Positions 1 through 7,247 of a stretch of DNA of 8,404 nt are shown here, piece after piece. The position numbers and the translations under genes are program-made. The notes below the pieces were generated by a model. It saw only the letters and a program-made list of their open reading frames with translations, was not told the DNA's origin and did no database searches. Each line of letters opens with the position of its first letter. Position 1 is the first letter of the stretch. The DNA is taken from NCBI GenBank assembly GCA_036389695.1, contig DASVWG010000463.1:1-8404 (forward strand), in the 5' to 3' direction. This DNA is from JALZHR01 sp036389695. GTDB lineage: Bacteria; Acidobacteriota; Blastocatellia; Pyrinomonadales; Pyrinomonadaceae.

Positions 1-1
1 G

Positions 2-2440
2 ATACGCGGCGACCATTACATTAATCAAAACCATCAATTGACGGCGCGTTTCGGCTACAATCCGAGCAACTTGTCCGGCATACAGGTCGAAACGCAAAAC
101 CAATCGCTCGGTCAAAACGATTTTACGCGCACCGGCATTACGGAAATCAAGGATTACGCTTTTACTGTCGGGCTTAATTCGACGCTCAACGCAAACACGG
201 CGAACGAGTTTCGCTTTCAGTACGGCAAGCGCCAGACGAGCTTTCGCTCGCAAAATAACGAAGCCGTCGCCTTCAATATTTCGGGCACGGCGTTTATCGG
301 GCGCGAGCTTTTCTCGCCCGTCGACCGCACGGAAAATCGCATTCAGTTTGCCGATAACCTGACGCGCGTTTACGGCGACCACACTTTCAAATTCGGCGGC
401 GACGTCAACTGGATTAACATTCCGTCGGCGCTGTTTGAACTGAACTTCGCCGGACTTTTCAATTTCGGACCATTTGCGGCGGCGAATCTGAACTCGGCTT
501 TCGCGCCGCTCAACCTGCCGGATTTAACGCCGGTTCAATCCTACGGTCTCGGCTTGCCGTCGCTTTATATTCAGGGCTTCGGCGACCCGATTAGTAAAAT
601 CAAAAACAAACCGATTGCCTTTTACGCGCAGGATACGTGGAAAGTAACTAACCGCCTGACGCTTAATTACGGCATTCGCTACGACGTCGAGTTTACGGAA
701 ACTATCGCGCCCGTCGCTTTCAAAGACCCGCTGACCGGCATCAATCTGGCGGCATCCGATATTCTGGCGGCGCAGGACGCGCTCGGCGTGCAGCAGGGCA
801 TTCCGCGCGACACGAATAACTGGGCGCCGCGTCTCGGCGTCGCTTACGACGTTTTCGGCAACGGCAGAACGGTTCTGCGCGGTGCCATCGGTCTTTTCTA
901 TGACCACCCGCTTTTGGCGGTTGCGTTTAACTCGGACATCGCCGACGCGGCGCAGCAGCAGCAGGCAGTTTTGACGGCGGGCAGCCCGGCTTTTACCACG
1001 ACTCAGGTTATCAACGGCGTTCCGACGCAGGTTCCGGTTCTGCTGAACGCGTCGCAGGTATTTCAGGGAACGGTTTGCTCGGCGGCGACGGTCAATCCGC
1101 TTTGTCCGGCTAATTTCTCGACGCCGGGCGTCGCTCCGACGGCGCAATATCAATTCGGACGCCAGCGTTTCAACGACCAGACGTTTCCCGGTTTCGGTCC
1201 GGTTCTGCCGTTTACGCTGCCGGTCGCGAAAGATTTCAAATACGCTTCCGCCGTGCAGGCAAATCTGGCGATTGAACAGCAATTGACGAAAAATATGTCG
1301 CTGTCGGTCGGTTACATCTTTGTCGGCGCGCACAATCTGCCGCACCCGACCGATTTGAACACGCCGAACACGGCGCTGCAAATTCAGAATTTCCAGCGCT
1401 TTTTCGGCGGCGCTCTGCCGGCGACGACGCAGCAAGCCGTCGCTTTTTCGATTGCAACGACTCCTGCCGGAACGCAGACCGGCGTCAACTGCACAGTAGT
1501 TGTTCCCGGCATCATCGCGCAGTGTCCCGGCGGGCGCGTGGTTGCTCCGGCAGTCGCTAACTTCTTCCGTCCGAACGCGCCGAATTATTTTCTGGCGCAA
1601 GCCTTGTCGGGCGGCGCTCTGACCAAGCCGGTGCTCGATTCGCTGCTTGCCGGCAGCCTTCGAACGCCGGGCACGCTTTCGCCGTTCGGTTCGGTCAACG
1701 CGCAGATTTCCAACGGCAACTCGGAATACAACGCGCTGAACGTCGAGTTGAAACGACGCTTTGCCAACAACTTAACGTTTCAGGCAAGCTACACCTGGTC
1801 GCATTCGATTGACGATTCGAGCGATTTGCAGACTTTGCTTATCGCGCAGGACGTCCGCCGGTTCGATTTGGAAAAAGCCGATTCGCTGTTTGACCAGCGC
1901 CATCGCTTCGTCTTCAGCGGCGTGCTGGCTTCGCCCGCCGGCTGGCGCGGCGGCAACGGCTGGCAGAAATTTTTGGCGGACTTTACCATCGCGCCGATTA
2001 TCGAAATTTCTTCCGGTCGCCCGTTCAATATCATCACCAACGTCGATACGAACAACGACCAATCGACGCAAACCGACCGCCCGAGCGTCAACCCGGACGG
2101 CACTCTGTGCCAGCCCGGAACGACCGGCTGTATCACGCCGCTGATTACCAACGGCGAGTTTTCAATCGGAAATCTCGGACGCAATATGGGACTGACGCAC
2201 GGTTATTTTTCGTTTGATTTGCGCATCGCGCGGTCGATTCGTTTCGGCGAGCGCTTTCGTCTGGATTTGATTGCCGAAGGCTTCAACCTTTTCAATCGCT
2301 TCAACGAAGCCAGCGCCTCGCCGTTTCTGAGCGACGTCAACAACTTCGGCGAACGCTCCAAAAACGGACGCTATTTCAGCCGCCCGACGGCATCCTATGA
2401 CCCGCGTCAATTCCAGTTTGGATTCAAGCTTAATTTCTAA
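2..2440 (+). CDS. TonB-dependent outer-membrane receptor, Oar-like, 5' truncated by the window
   Basis: The frame is open from base 2, so the TTG at 38 is internal and not a start; 812 residues are visible. The family forms a 22-strand beta-barrel that takes up large ligands across the outer membrane using TonB/ExbBD energy. Acidobacterial members usually have about 1000-1200 residues with an N-terminal carboxypeptidase-regulatory-like domain and a plug, both outside this window. Visible barrel signatures include FYAQDTWKVTNRLTLNYGIR (about nt 620-682), NWAPRLGVAYDVF (about 818-856), a YNALNVELKRRF strand followed by SYTWSHSIDDS (about 1727-1822), SGRPFNI (about 2012-2032) and GFNLFNRFNEAS (about 2279-2314). 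The protein ends in FQFGFKLNF with a terminal Phe, the classic BAM recognition end. All six cysteines visible lie in three close pairs in loop-like sequence. The ligand cannot be told from sequence; in this clade such receptors are numerous and mostly uncharacterised. A 13-bp hairpin follows the stop by 23 bp. Confidence 0.93.
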   Translation: MRGDHYINQNHQLTARFGYNPSNLSGIQVETQNQSLGQNDFTRTGITEIKDYAFTVGLNSTLNANTANEFRFQYGKRQTSFRSQNNEAVAFNISGTAFIGRELFSPVDRTENRIQFADNLTRVYGDHTFKFGGDVNWINIPSALFELNFAGLFNFGPFAAANLNSAFAPLNLPDLTPVQSYGLGLPSLYIQGFGDPISKIKNKPIAFYAQDTWKVTNRLTLNYGIRYDVEFTETIAPVAFKDPLTGINLAASDILAAQDALGVQQGIPRDTNNWAPRLGVAYDVFGNGRTVLRGAIGLFYDHPLLAVAFNSDIADAAQQQQAVLTAGSPAFTTTQVINGVPTQVPVLLNASQVFQGTVCSAATVNPLCPANFSTPGVAPTAQYQFGRQRFNDQTFPGFGPVLPFTLPVAKDFKYASAVQANLAIEQQLTKNMSLSVGYIFVGAHNLPHPTDLNTPNTALQIQNFQRFFGGALPATTQQAVAFSIATTPAGTQTGVNCTVVVPGIIAQCPGGRVVAPAVANFFRPNAPNYFLAQALSGGALTKPVLDSLLAGSLRTPGTLSPFGSVNAQISNGNSEYNALNVELKRRFANNLTFQASYTWSHSIDDSSDLQTLLIAQDVRRFDLEKADSLFDQRHRFVFSGVLASPAGWRGGNGWQKFLADFTIAPIIEISSGRPFNIITNVDTNNDQSTQTDRPSVNPDGTLCQPGTTGCITPLITNGEFSIGNLGRNMGLTHGYFSFDLRIARSIRFGERFRLDLIAEGFNLFNRFNEASASPFLSDVNNFGERSKNGRYFSRPTASYDPRQFQFGFKLNF

Positions 2441-2463
2441 GTTTTGATTCTCTGTCAGCGGAA

Positions 2464-2494
2464 GCCTAAGATGTCCAATTCGGGCATCTTAGGC
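2464..2494 (+). terminator. Strong hairpin after the receptor gene, terminator-like but without a U-tract
   Basis: Arms 2464-2476 and 2482-2494 pair over 13 bp, with one G-T wobble at 2474/2484, around a 5-base AATTC loop. The stem starts 24 bp after the receptor stop codon. No run of T follows on either strand, so it may be a weak or factor-assisted terminator, or a 3'-end stabiliser. The stem is clear in the sequence; its role is inferred from position. Confidence 0.6.
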
Positions 2495-2785
2495 GTCTAA
2501 TTGCTTGGCTTTAACAGACTCGTCCCGAAATTTTGCTACAGTATCGGCTGAGTTCGATTAGTGTCAAGGCGCGGTTATTAACAGCCGATTTTCCTTATTT
2601 ATTATTTTAAACGGCGTCGAAATAAAGCGCCGGCGATTGAAAGCGGCAAAATTACTCATACAAAGTTCGTCGTCGAGGTAAAAGCTCACTACGATTTACC
2701 ATTCTTTTCCCACAGAAGAAATTTCAGATTAATAATTAGACGAATCGGTGCGCGACAGCGGCGCGTCTGATTTATACATTCGATT

Positions 2786-2791
2786 TAAAAT
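2786..2791 (+). promoter_or_regulatory. Candidate -10 hexamer for a leaderless transcript of the repeat-protein gene
   Basis: TAAAAT matches the sigma-70 -10 consensus at five of six positions and ends exactly 7 nt before the ATG at 2799. That would place the transcription start on or next to the start codon. No Shine-Dalgarno sequence lies between it and the ATG, which fits a leaderless mRNA. No convincing -35 box is seen, and the stretch is AT-rich, so chance is a real possibility. Confidence 0.3.
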
Positions 2792-2798
2792 AAACATT

Positions 2799-5700
2799 AT
2801 GCTTAAAAATTTTCTGATTGCCGGATTTGCCCTCTCGATGATATTTTCATCCATTTTAATATTTAGCCCTTCATCTTCCGTCGCGGCGGCAAATCCTATA
2901 CTGGACGCCGCATTCGGAACCAACGCGGGAAAAAATACGACCTCTTTCGGCGGACTATCCGAAGATGAGGCGGCGGATATTGCCATCCAGCCTGACGGCA
3001 AAATTGTCGTGGTCGGCACGACGCGGGACAACGGCGGCAGCGGCGGAAATACCGTCATCGTTCGCTATCGCGCCGACGGCACGCTCGACACCGGCTTTAA
3101 CGGAACCGGAACAGTCGTCGCTTCATACAGCACGGGGCTTGACGCGGCGACGGCGGTGGCAATCCAGCCGGACGGAAAAATCATCATCGGCGGCGTGGCG
3201 AGTTTCTCGTTCGCGACCGCCGAAGATTTTATGCTTCTGCGCTATAACCCGAACGGCACGCTCGATACGAGCTTCGGAACCGACGGCAGCGGAGTCGTCG
3301 TCACGGATTTCGGCAACAATTTGAACGACCGTATCGACGACATCGTGCTGCAGCCGGACGGGAAAATCATCGCCGTCGGCTACAGCAAAATCACTTGGAC
3401 CGAGATGGCGTTTGCGCGTTATAACCCGGACGGCACGCTCGACACAGGGTTTGGCACCGCCGGAACGGGCAAAATAGTCACGCAGTTTGGCGTCGGCGAT
3501 GATTTTGCGACGGAAGTGGCTTTGCAGCCGGACGGAAAAATCGTCATTGTCGGAAGCCAATCAACTGCGGGCAATAATATCGCCTTGCTGCGTTTTAACC
3601 CGAACGGCACGCCTGACACGACGTTCGACGGCGACGGAATTTTAATTTACAGCTCTCTGCGCCCGGATGTGAGTCGCATTTCGCTGATTATTCAGCCCGA
3701 CGGCAAGTATATCGCCGGCTTCACTTACAACAACCAAAATAATAACCGTGATTTCGCTCTCGTCAGATTTAATCCGGACGGAACGCTGGATTCGACTTTC
3801 GGCACGAACGGGGTCGTCATTGCGCCGGTCGGCATTTCAAACGACGTCCTAGGCGACATAGTTCTGCTGCCGGACGGAAAAATCATCGCCGGCGGCAGCT
3901 ACGTTTTTCCGCCCGCCAATAAATCTTTTTCGCTCGTCAAATTTAACGCTAACGGCTCGCTCGACGCCGGTTTCGGCACGGGCGGAAAAGTGTTTACGAC
4001 AGTTACTACGGGCGCTGATGAAGCCATCTTTAAAATGGCGCTTCAGCCGGACGGTAAACTGGCAGTCACCGGCGTCAGCGTCGGTAATACCAGCAACACA
4101 GATTTTACCATCGCCCGCTATCAGCCGAATGGGGCGCTCGACCTTAAATTCGGCGAGGTCGGCTTGGTTTACACGACGGTGCAGCTTAGCTCCGACGAAG
4201 TGCAGGACATCGTGCAGCAGCCGGACGGCAAAATCATCGCCGCCGGTGTCAGCCGAAACCAAAATCTCGCTTTCGACTGCGCTTTGATGCGCTATAACCC
4301 GAACGGAACTCTCGACCCGACGTTCAACGGTCAGGGAAGAGTCGTGACGTCGCTGAACAATCTGGACGACGGTATTTTCGGGGTTGCCGTTCAGCCCGAC
4401 GGAAAAATTGTCGCGACCGGCTATTCAGGAAGATTTCCCGAAGCCGACCTGGCTGTTCTCAGATATAACGCGAACGGCTCGTTAGATACGACATTTTCCG
4501 GCGACGGGGTAATTATCCTGCCGCTCAGCACGTCAGCCGACGTCGGATATGAAGTTATGATTCAGCCGGACGGAAAGATTGTTGTCGCAGGTTATAGCTT
4601 TATATCCTTAACGAGCCATTTTACCGTGCTCAGATTTAACCCGGACGGCTCGCCCGATACTTCTTTCGACGCGGACGGCATCGCGACTGCAAACATAAAC
4701 GGCTGGGGCGCTTTAGCCCGCGCCGCCGTCTTACAGCCGGACGGAAAAATACTTGTCGCCGGAGATTATCTGGGACCCGACCCGCGCGATTTTGCCGTTA
4801 TGCGCTTTAACGCGGACGGCTCGCTCGACTCGGGATTCGGCACGGGCGGCAAGGTGACTACTCCAATCGGAACCAGCCACGACGAGGCTAACGCCATAAC
4901 GCTCCAGCCTTCGGGCAAAATCGTCGTCGCGGGATTCAGCGCCAGCTCGACCGTCGAGGATTTTGCGGTCGTCCGTTATAATCCGGACGGCTCGCTCGAC
5001 ACCTCGTTTGACGGCGACGGAAAGATTTTAACTCCTATCGACGGCAACTCGTCCGATGTCGCTTACTCGGTCGTCTCGCAGCCGGACGGAAAAATTATAG
5101 TCGCCGGAGCGAGTTATATTCCGCCTAATTCCAATTCTAATTTTACGATGGTGCGCTACAATCCGAACGGGTCTCTCGATTCTTCCTTTGCTCCGGGCGG
5201 CAAGCTCGTGACTGATTACGGTCATTTAGGAGAACTTGCGCGGTCGATGATTCTGCAAAGGGACGGAAAAATACTGCTCGGCGGCGGTATAAATAAAAAT
5301 GCCCTGCGACAGTTTGCGCTTGTTCGTTACTCGAATCCTTCCACCGTTCCGTTCGACTATGACGGCGACGGCAAAGCGGATTTGTCTGTTTTCCGACCGT
5401 CAAACGGAAGCTGGTATATCTCACACAGCTCGAACAACGCTTTTATCAGTGTGCAGTTCGGCGCTAACGGCGATTTAATCGCACCTGCTGATTACGACGG
5501 CGACGGCAAAACCGACATCTGCGTGTTTCGTCCTTCTGATGGCGGATGGTATCGTCTGAATTCATCGAATAATACTTTCAGCCCGGCACAATTCGGCACC
5601 AACGGAGATTTGCCTGTGCCGGGAGATTTCGACGGTGACGGCAAAGCCGATTTGACCGTTTACAGACCTTCAGCCGGAAGCTGGTATCGCATCAATAGCT

Positions 5701-6176
5701 CGAACAATCAATTCATTGCCGCGCAGTTCGGAGTAGCTGAAGATAAACCTCTTGTCGGAGATTTCGACGGCGACGGCAAAAGTGATTTAACTGTGTTCAG
5801 ACCTTCTAATGGAACCTGGTATCGCATCAACAGTGCAACCGACTCATTCTCTCCCGCGCAGTTCGGCGCGCCTGGAGATTTACCTGTGGCGGCAGATTAC
5901 GACGGCGACGGGAAAACCGATTTAGCCGTCTATCGTCCATCAGTCGGAGATTGGTATATCATCAACAGCAGCAATGCTTCATTTACCGGGATTCATTTCG
6001 GAATCACGGAAGACAAGCCCGCACCGGCGGATTTCGATGGCGACGGAAAAGCTGATTTGGTTGTGTTCAGACCATCAACGGGAACGTGGTATCTGCTCAG
6101 AACGACGGCTGGCTTTACCGGTTTTCAATTCGGAGCGAATGGCGATGTGCCCGCGCCGAATGCTTTTGTGAGATAA
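2799..6176 (+). CDS. Secreted giant repeat protein: delta-60 (DUF5122) propeller repeats fused to FG-GAP/VCBS-like calcium repeats
   Basis: The product has 1125 residues. The ATG at 2799 is preferred over the in-frame GTG at 2748 because it begins directly with a Sec signal peptide: Lys at 3, a hydrophobic core at about 5-22, and likely cleavage after Ala30 or Ala31 (SVAA/ANP). Residues 33-844 are 14 delta-60 units of about 58 residues. Each contains a QPDGKI-like turn, then a R(Y/F)NP(D/N)G(T/S)LDT(S/T)FG strand-turn. This family is predicted to form beta-propellers (Pfam DUF5122, TIGR delta-60 repeat). Residues 852-1125 are six units of 45 residues, each opening with D(Y/F)DGDGK(A/T/S)D, the DxDxDG calcium loop of FG-GAP/VCBS repeats, and continuing (V)(F/Y)RPS.G.WY. 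There is no C-terminal anchor or sorting signal such as PEP-CTERM, LPXTG or a T9SS domain. Start-site context lacks a Shine-Dalgarno sequence. An intrinsic terminator lies 30 bp downstream, so the gene is probably a single transcription unit. Likely role is extracellular, perhaps adhesion or polymer or ligand binding, but no function is established for this architecture. Confidence 0.95.
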   Translation: MLKNFLIAGFALSMIFSSILIFSPSSSVAAANPILDAAFGTNAGKNTTSFGGLSEDEAADIAIQPDGKIVVVGTTRDNGGSGGNTVIVRYRADGTLDTGFNGTGTVVASYSTGLDAATAVAIQPDGKIIIGGVASFSFATAEDFMLLRYNPNGTLDTSFGTDGSGVVVTDFGNNLNDRIDDIVLQPDGKIIAVGYSKITWTEMAFARYNPDGTLDTGFGTAGTGKIVTQFGVGDDFATEVALQPDGKIVIVGSQSTAGNNIALLRFNPNGTPDTTFDGDGILIYSSLRPDVSRISLIIQPDGKYIAGFTYNNQNNNRDFALVRFNPDGTLDSTFGTNGVVIAPVGISNDVLGDIVLLPDGKIIAGGSYVFPPANKSFSLVKFNANGSLDAGFGTGGKVFTTVTTGADEAIFKMALQPDGKLAVTGVSVGNTSNTDFTIARYQPNGALDLKFGEVGLVYTTVQLSSDEVQDIVQQPDGKIIAAGVSRNQNLAFDCALMRYNPNGTLDPTFNGQGRVVTSLNNLDDGIFGVAVQPDGKIVATGYSGRFPEADLAVLRYNANGSLDTTFSGDGVIILPLSTSADVGYEVMIQPDGKIVVAGYSFISLTSHFTVLRFNPDGSPDTSFDADGIATANINGWGALARAAVLQPDGKILVAGDYLGPDPRDFAVMRFNADGSLDSGFGTGGKVTTPIGTSHDEANAITLQPSGKIVVAGFSASSTVEDFAVVRYNPDGSLDTSFDGDGKILTPIDGNSSDVAYSVVSQPDGKIIVAGASYIPPNSNSNFTMVRYNPNGSLDSSFAPGGKLVTDYGHLGELARSMILQRDGKILLGGGINKNALRQFALVRYSNPSTVPFDYDGDGKADLSVFRPSNGSWYISHSSNNAFISVQFGANGDLIAPADYDGDGKTDICVFRPSDGGWYRLNSSNNTFSPAQFGTNGDLPVPGDFDGDGKADLTVYRPSAGSWYRINSSNNQFIAAQFGVAEDKPLVGDFDGDGKSDLTVFRPSNGTWYRINSATDSFSPAQFGAPGDLPVAADYDGDGKTDLAVYRPSVGDWYIINSSNASFTGIHFGITEDKPAPADFDGDGKADLVVFRPSTGTWYLLRTTAGFTGFQFGANGDVPAPNAFVR
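2895..5330 (+). repeat. Coding repeat array: 14 delta-60 (DUF5122) units, period 168-186 bp
   Basis: The proline codon of the QPDGK-like motif, or its equivalent, falls at 2991, 3168, 3354, 3528, 3696, 3870, 4047, 4221, 4395, 4566, 4737, 4908, 5082 and 5259. The spacing is 168 to 186 bp, always a multiple of 3. The motif is QPSGK in unit 12 (4908), QRDGK in unit 14 (5259), and LPDGK in unit 6 (3870). The array starts with the second half of a unit (ILDAAFG, about 2898-2918) and ends with the first half of one (FALVRYS, up to 5333). The total is therefore 14 blades if the ends pair. Confidence 0.95.
5352..6164 (+). repeat. Coding repeat array: six FG-GAP/VCBS-like units, exact 135-bp period
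   Basis: The first Asp codon of the D(Y/F)DGDGK loop lies at 5355, 5490, 5625, 5760, 5895 and 6030, exactly 135 bp apart with no indel. Each unit reads loop, Asp-Leu-x-Val-(F/Y)-R-P-S, Gly-x-W-Y, then an FG.(N/P/E)(G)D(L/K)P boundary. Where a seventh loop would begin, at 6165, the protein instead ends in Phe-Val-Arg. Synonymous positions differ between units, so the copies are old and not a recent slippage product. The Asp-rich loops should bind calcium, as known for FG-GAP repeats. Confidence 0.93.
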
Positions 6177-6206
6177 AATGCGATTTGGCTTACAAATATA
6201 AAGCTC

Positions 6207-6247
6207 AAGACTGATTGACCTTGCTTCGGGTCAGTCAGTCTTTTTTT
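6207..6247 (+). terminator. Rho-independent terminator after the repeat-protein gene
   Basis: Arms 6207-6220 and 6229-6242 form a 14-bp stem (one G-T wobble at 6215/6234) with an 8-base loop. The right arm runs into seven consecutive T (6241-6247). It lies 30 bp past the stop codon at 6174-6176 and 31 bp before queG, separating the two transcription units. Confidence 0.93.
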
Positions 6248-6265
6248 GCCCTGAAAACTTTGTGT

Positions 6266-6271
6266 TAATCT
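6266..6271 (+). promoter_or_regulatory. Candidate -10 hexamer for a leaderless queG transcript
   Basis: TAATCT lies just after the upstream terminator and ends 7 nt before the queG ATG, the same spacing as at the preceding gene. The 31 bp between terminator and ATG leave room for a promoter but no Shine-Dalgarno sequence is present. A matching -35 box at normal spacing is not evident. Confidence 0.3.
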
Positions 6272-6278
6272 TTAGCGT

Positions 6279-7247
6279 ATGGCTTCTTTCACCGAAAAAA
6301 TCAAAGAAAAAGCCTTTGAAATCGGCTTTCACAAAATCGGCATTGCGCGCGCCGAAAGGCTGGCGGCGGAAACTGAATATCTCAAAGCGTGGCTGGAAAA
6401 AGATTTTCACGGCGAGATGCGCTGGCTCGAGCGCGAGCCGGAAAAACGAACCGACCCGAAGCTGATTTTCGCCGAAGCAAAGTCGGTCGTCGCCGTCGCT
6501 TTAAATTATTACACGCCGCACGCGCACGAGCCGGACAAATCGAAAGGAAAAGTTTCGCGCTATGCGTGGGGCGACGATTATCACGACATCGTGAAAGACA
6601 AATTAAGAGAGCTGCTCGCCTGGATAAAATCTGAAAACGCGGCAGTTGAAGGCAAAGTCTGCGTCGATACCGCGCCGATTATGGATAAGGCTTGGGCGGC
6701 GCGGGCGGGCTTGGGCTGGATTGGTAAACACTCGAATCTGATTACGAAAGAATACGGCTCCTGGGTTTTCCTCGGCGAAATTCTATTGAATCTGGAGCTT
6801 GAATACGACGGTCAGAATGAGCCTGACCATTGCGGAAGCTGCACGGCTTGTCTCGACGCGTGTCCGACCGGAGCAATCGTCGCGCCATACAGGGTTGACT
6901 CGCGGGCGTGTTTGTCTTACGCTACTATCGAACTTCGTTCCCCTGAAATTCCCGCTGAAATTGAAAAAAATCTAAACGGCTGGCTTTACGGCTGCGACAT
7001 TTGTCAGGACGTTTGCCCCTGGAATCGTTTTGAAAAGCCGACCGGAGAAACCGGATTCGAGCCGCGCGCGGGAAATGTTTCCGCCGACCTTGAAGAGATT
7101 TTAAATCTCTCGCCGGAAAAATACGCCGAACGTTTCCGCCGCAGCGCGATGAAGCGAACGAAAATTTCAGGACTGCAACGCAATGCGCGCGCATTGAAAA
7201 ACAACTTAACCGCAGAATTCACTGCGGAGAACGCAGAGGAAAATTAA
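6279..7247 (+). CDS. queG: Epoxyqueuosine reductase QueG, short form
   Basis: The 322-residue product catalyses the last step of queuosine synthesis: cobalamin-dependent reduction of epoxyqueuosine to queuosine at wobble position 34 of tRNA-Asp, -Asn, -His and -Tyr. It acts in the cytoplasm. Residues about 20-140 match the DUF1730/QueG N-terminal region, including HGEMRWLER (44-52) and VCVDTAPIMDKAWAARAGLG (127-146). Asp130 in VDTAP probably corresponds to the catalytic general-acid Asp known from QueG structures. A double [4Fe-4S] ferredoxin module follows: C185, C188, C191 and C195 (CGSCTACLDACP), C211, then C239, C242 and C246 (CDICQDVCPWN). All eight ligands are present. The conserved KRTKISGLQRNA segment (292-303) is normally the entry to C-terminal HEAT repeats, but here the protein ends 19 residues later, against about 380 residues in E. 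coli and B. subtilis QueG. The last 12 or so residues come from repeat-like DNA. The ATG at 6279 is the only start that preserves the family N-terminus. It has no Shine-Dalgarno. No other queuosine gene is adjacent. Confidence 0.97.
   Translation: MASFTEKIKEKAFEIGFHKIGIARAERLAAETEYLKAWLEKDFHGEMRWLEREPEKRTDPKLIFAEAKSVVAVALNYYTPHAHEPDKSKGKVSRYAWGDDYHDIVKDKLRELLAWIKSENAAVEGKVCVDTAPIMDKAWAARAGLGWIGKHSNLITKEYGSWVFLGEILLNLELEYDGQNEPDHCGSCTACLDACPTGAIVAPYRVDSRACLSYATIELRSPEIPAEIEKNLNGWLYGCDICQDVCPWNRFEKPTGETGFEPRAGNVSADLEEILNLSPEKYAERFRRSAMKRTKISGLQRNARALKNNLTAEFTAENAEEN
7209..7241 (+). repeat. Dispersed-repeat-like CGCAGAG element forming the 3' end of queG
   Basis: The segment contains a perfect inverted repeat CCGCAG/CTGCGG (7210-7215 and 7222-7227, loop AATTCA) followed by GCGGAGA and CGCAGAGGA direct copies. 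Motifs of the type CCGCAGA..ACGCAGAGG occur as dispersed intergenic repeats in many environmental bacterial genomes; that similarity is from memory, not a search. Here it lies inside the coding frame and supplies the acidic tail TAEFTAENAEEN. Confidence 0.5.

Larger units (their letters stand above)
2441..2798. other. 358-bp intergenic gap without a recognisable gene
   Basis: Apart from the hairpin at 2464-2494, I see no coding region, tRNA, known riboswitch or mobile element. The stretch is more AT-rich than its neighbours, especially 2590-2620 and 2700-2740. It must hold the promoter of the following repeat-protein gene. The only good -10-like hexamer placed for that gene is TAAAAT at 2786-2791. 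A short in-frame GTG at 2748 could extend the next gene by 17 codons but is not a likely start. Confidence 0.7.

Noticed and set aside
38..40. TTG as the start of the receptor
   Set aside because: The frame is open to the left edge and the upstream codons (IRGDHYINQNHQ) read as a normal barrel strand, so the gene is simply cut by the window.
524..1600. 358-codon open frame on the - strand inside the receptor gene
   Set aside because: It is Arg-rich without any family signature and lies wholly opposite a clear beta-barrel coding sequence. It arises from codon bias of the + strand gene.
1789..2184. Several overlapping open frames on both strands near the receptor 3' end
   Set aside because: They have no start signals or family motifs and overlap the strongly conserved barrel-coding frame.
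2538..2567. Possible - strand promoter: perfect TTGACA (2562-2567) with TACTGT 18 bp further
   Set aside because: The -10 matches at only three positions and no - strand gene follows. A 3' antisense RNA to the receptor cannot be excluded but is not supported.
2536..2590. tRNA-like or structured RNA around a GTTCGATTA motif and TCGGCTG/CAGCCGA arms
   Set aside because: No T-stem, acceptor stem or anticodon arm can be paired around it, and the 7-bp arms are 31 bases apart with no further support.
2748..2798. Upstream GTG start adding 17 residues to the repeat protein
   Set aside because: It would put a polar extension before a standard signal peptide and has no Shine-Dalgarno. The ATG at 2799 starts the signal peptide directly.
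2988..5340. Regular 168-186 bp repeats suggestive of a CRISPR or non-coding satellite
   Set aside because: The period is always a multiple of three, the frame is uninterrupted, and the repeated unit is the known delta-60 protein motif.
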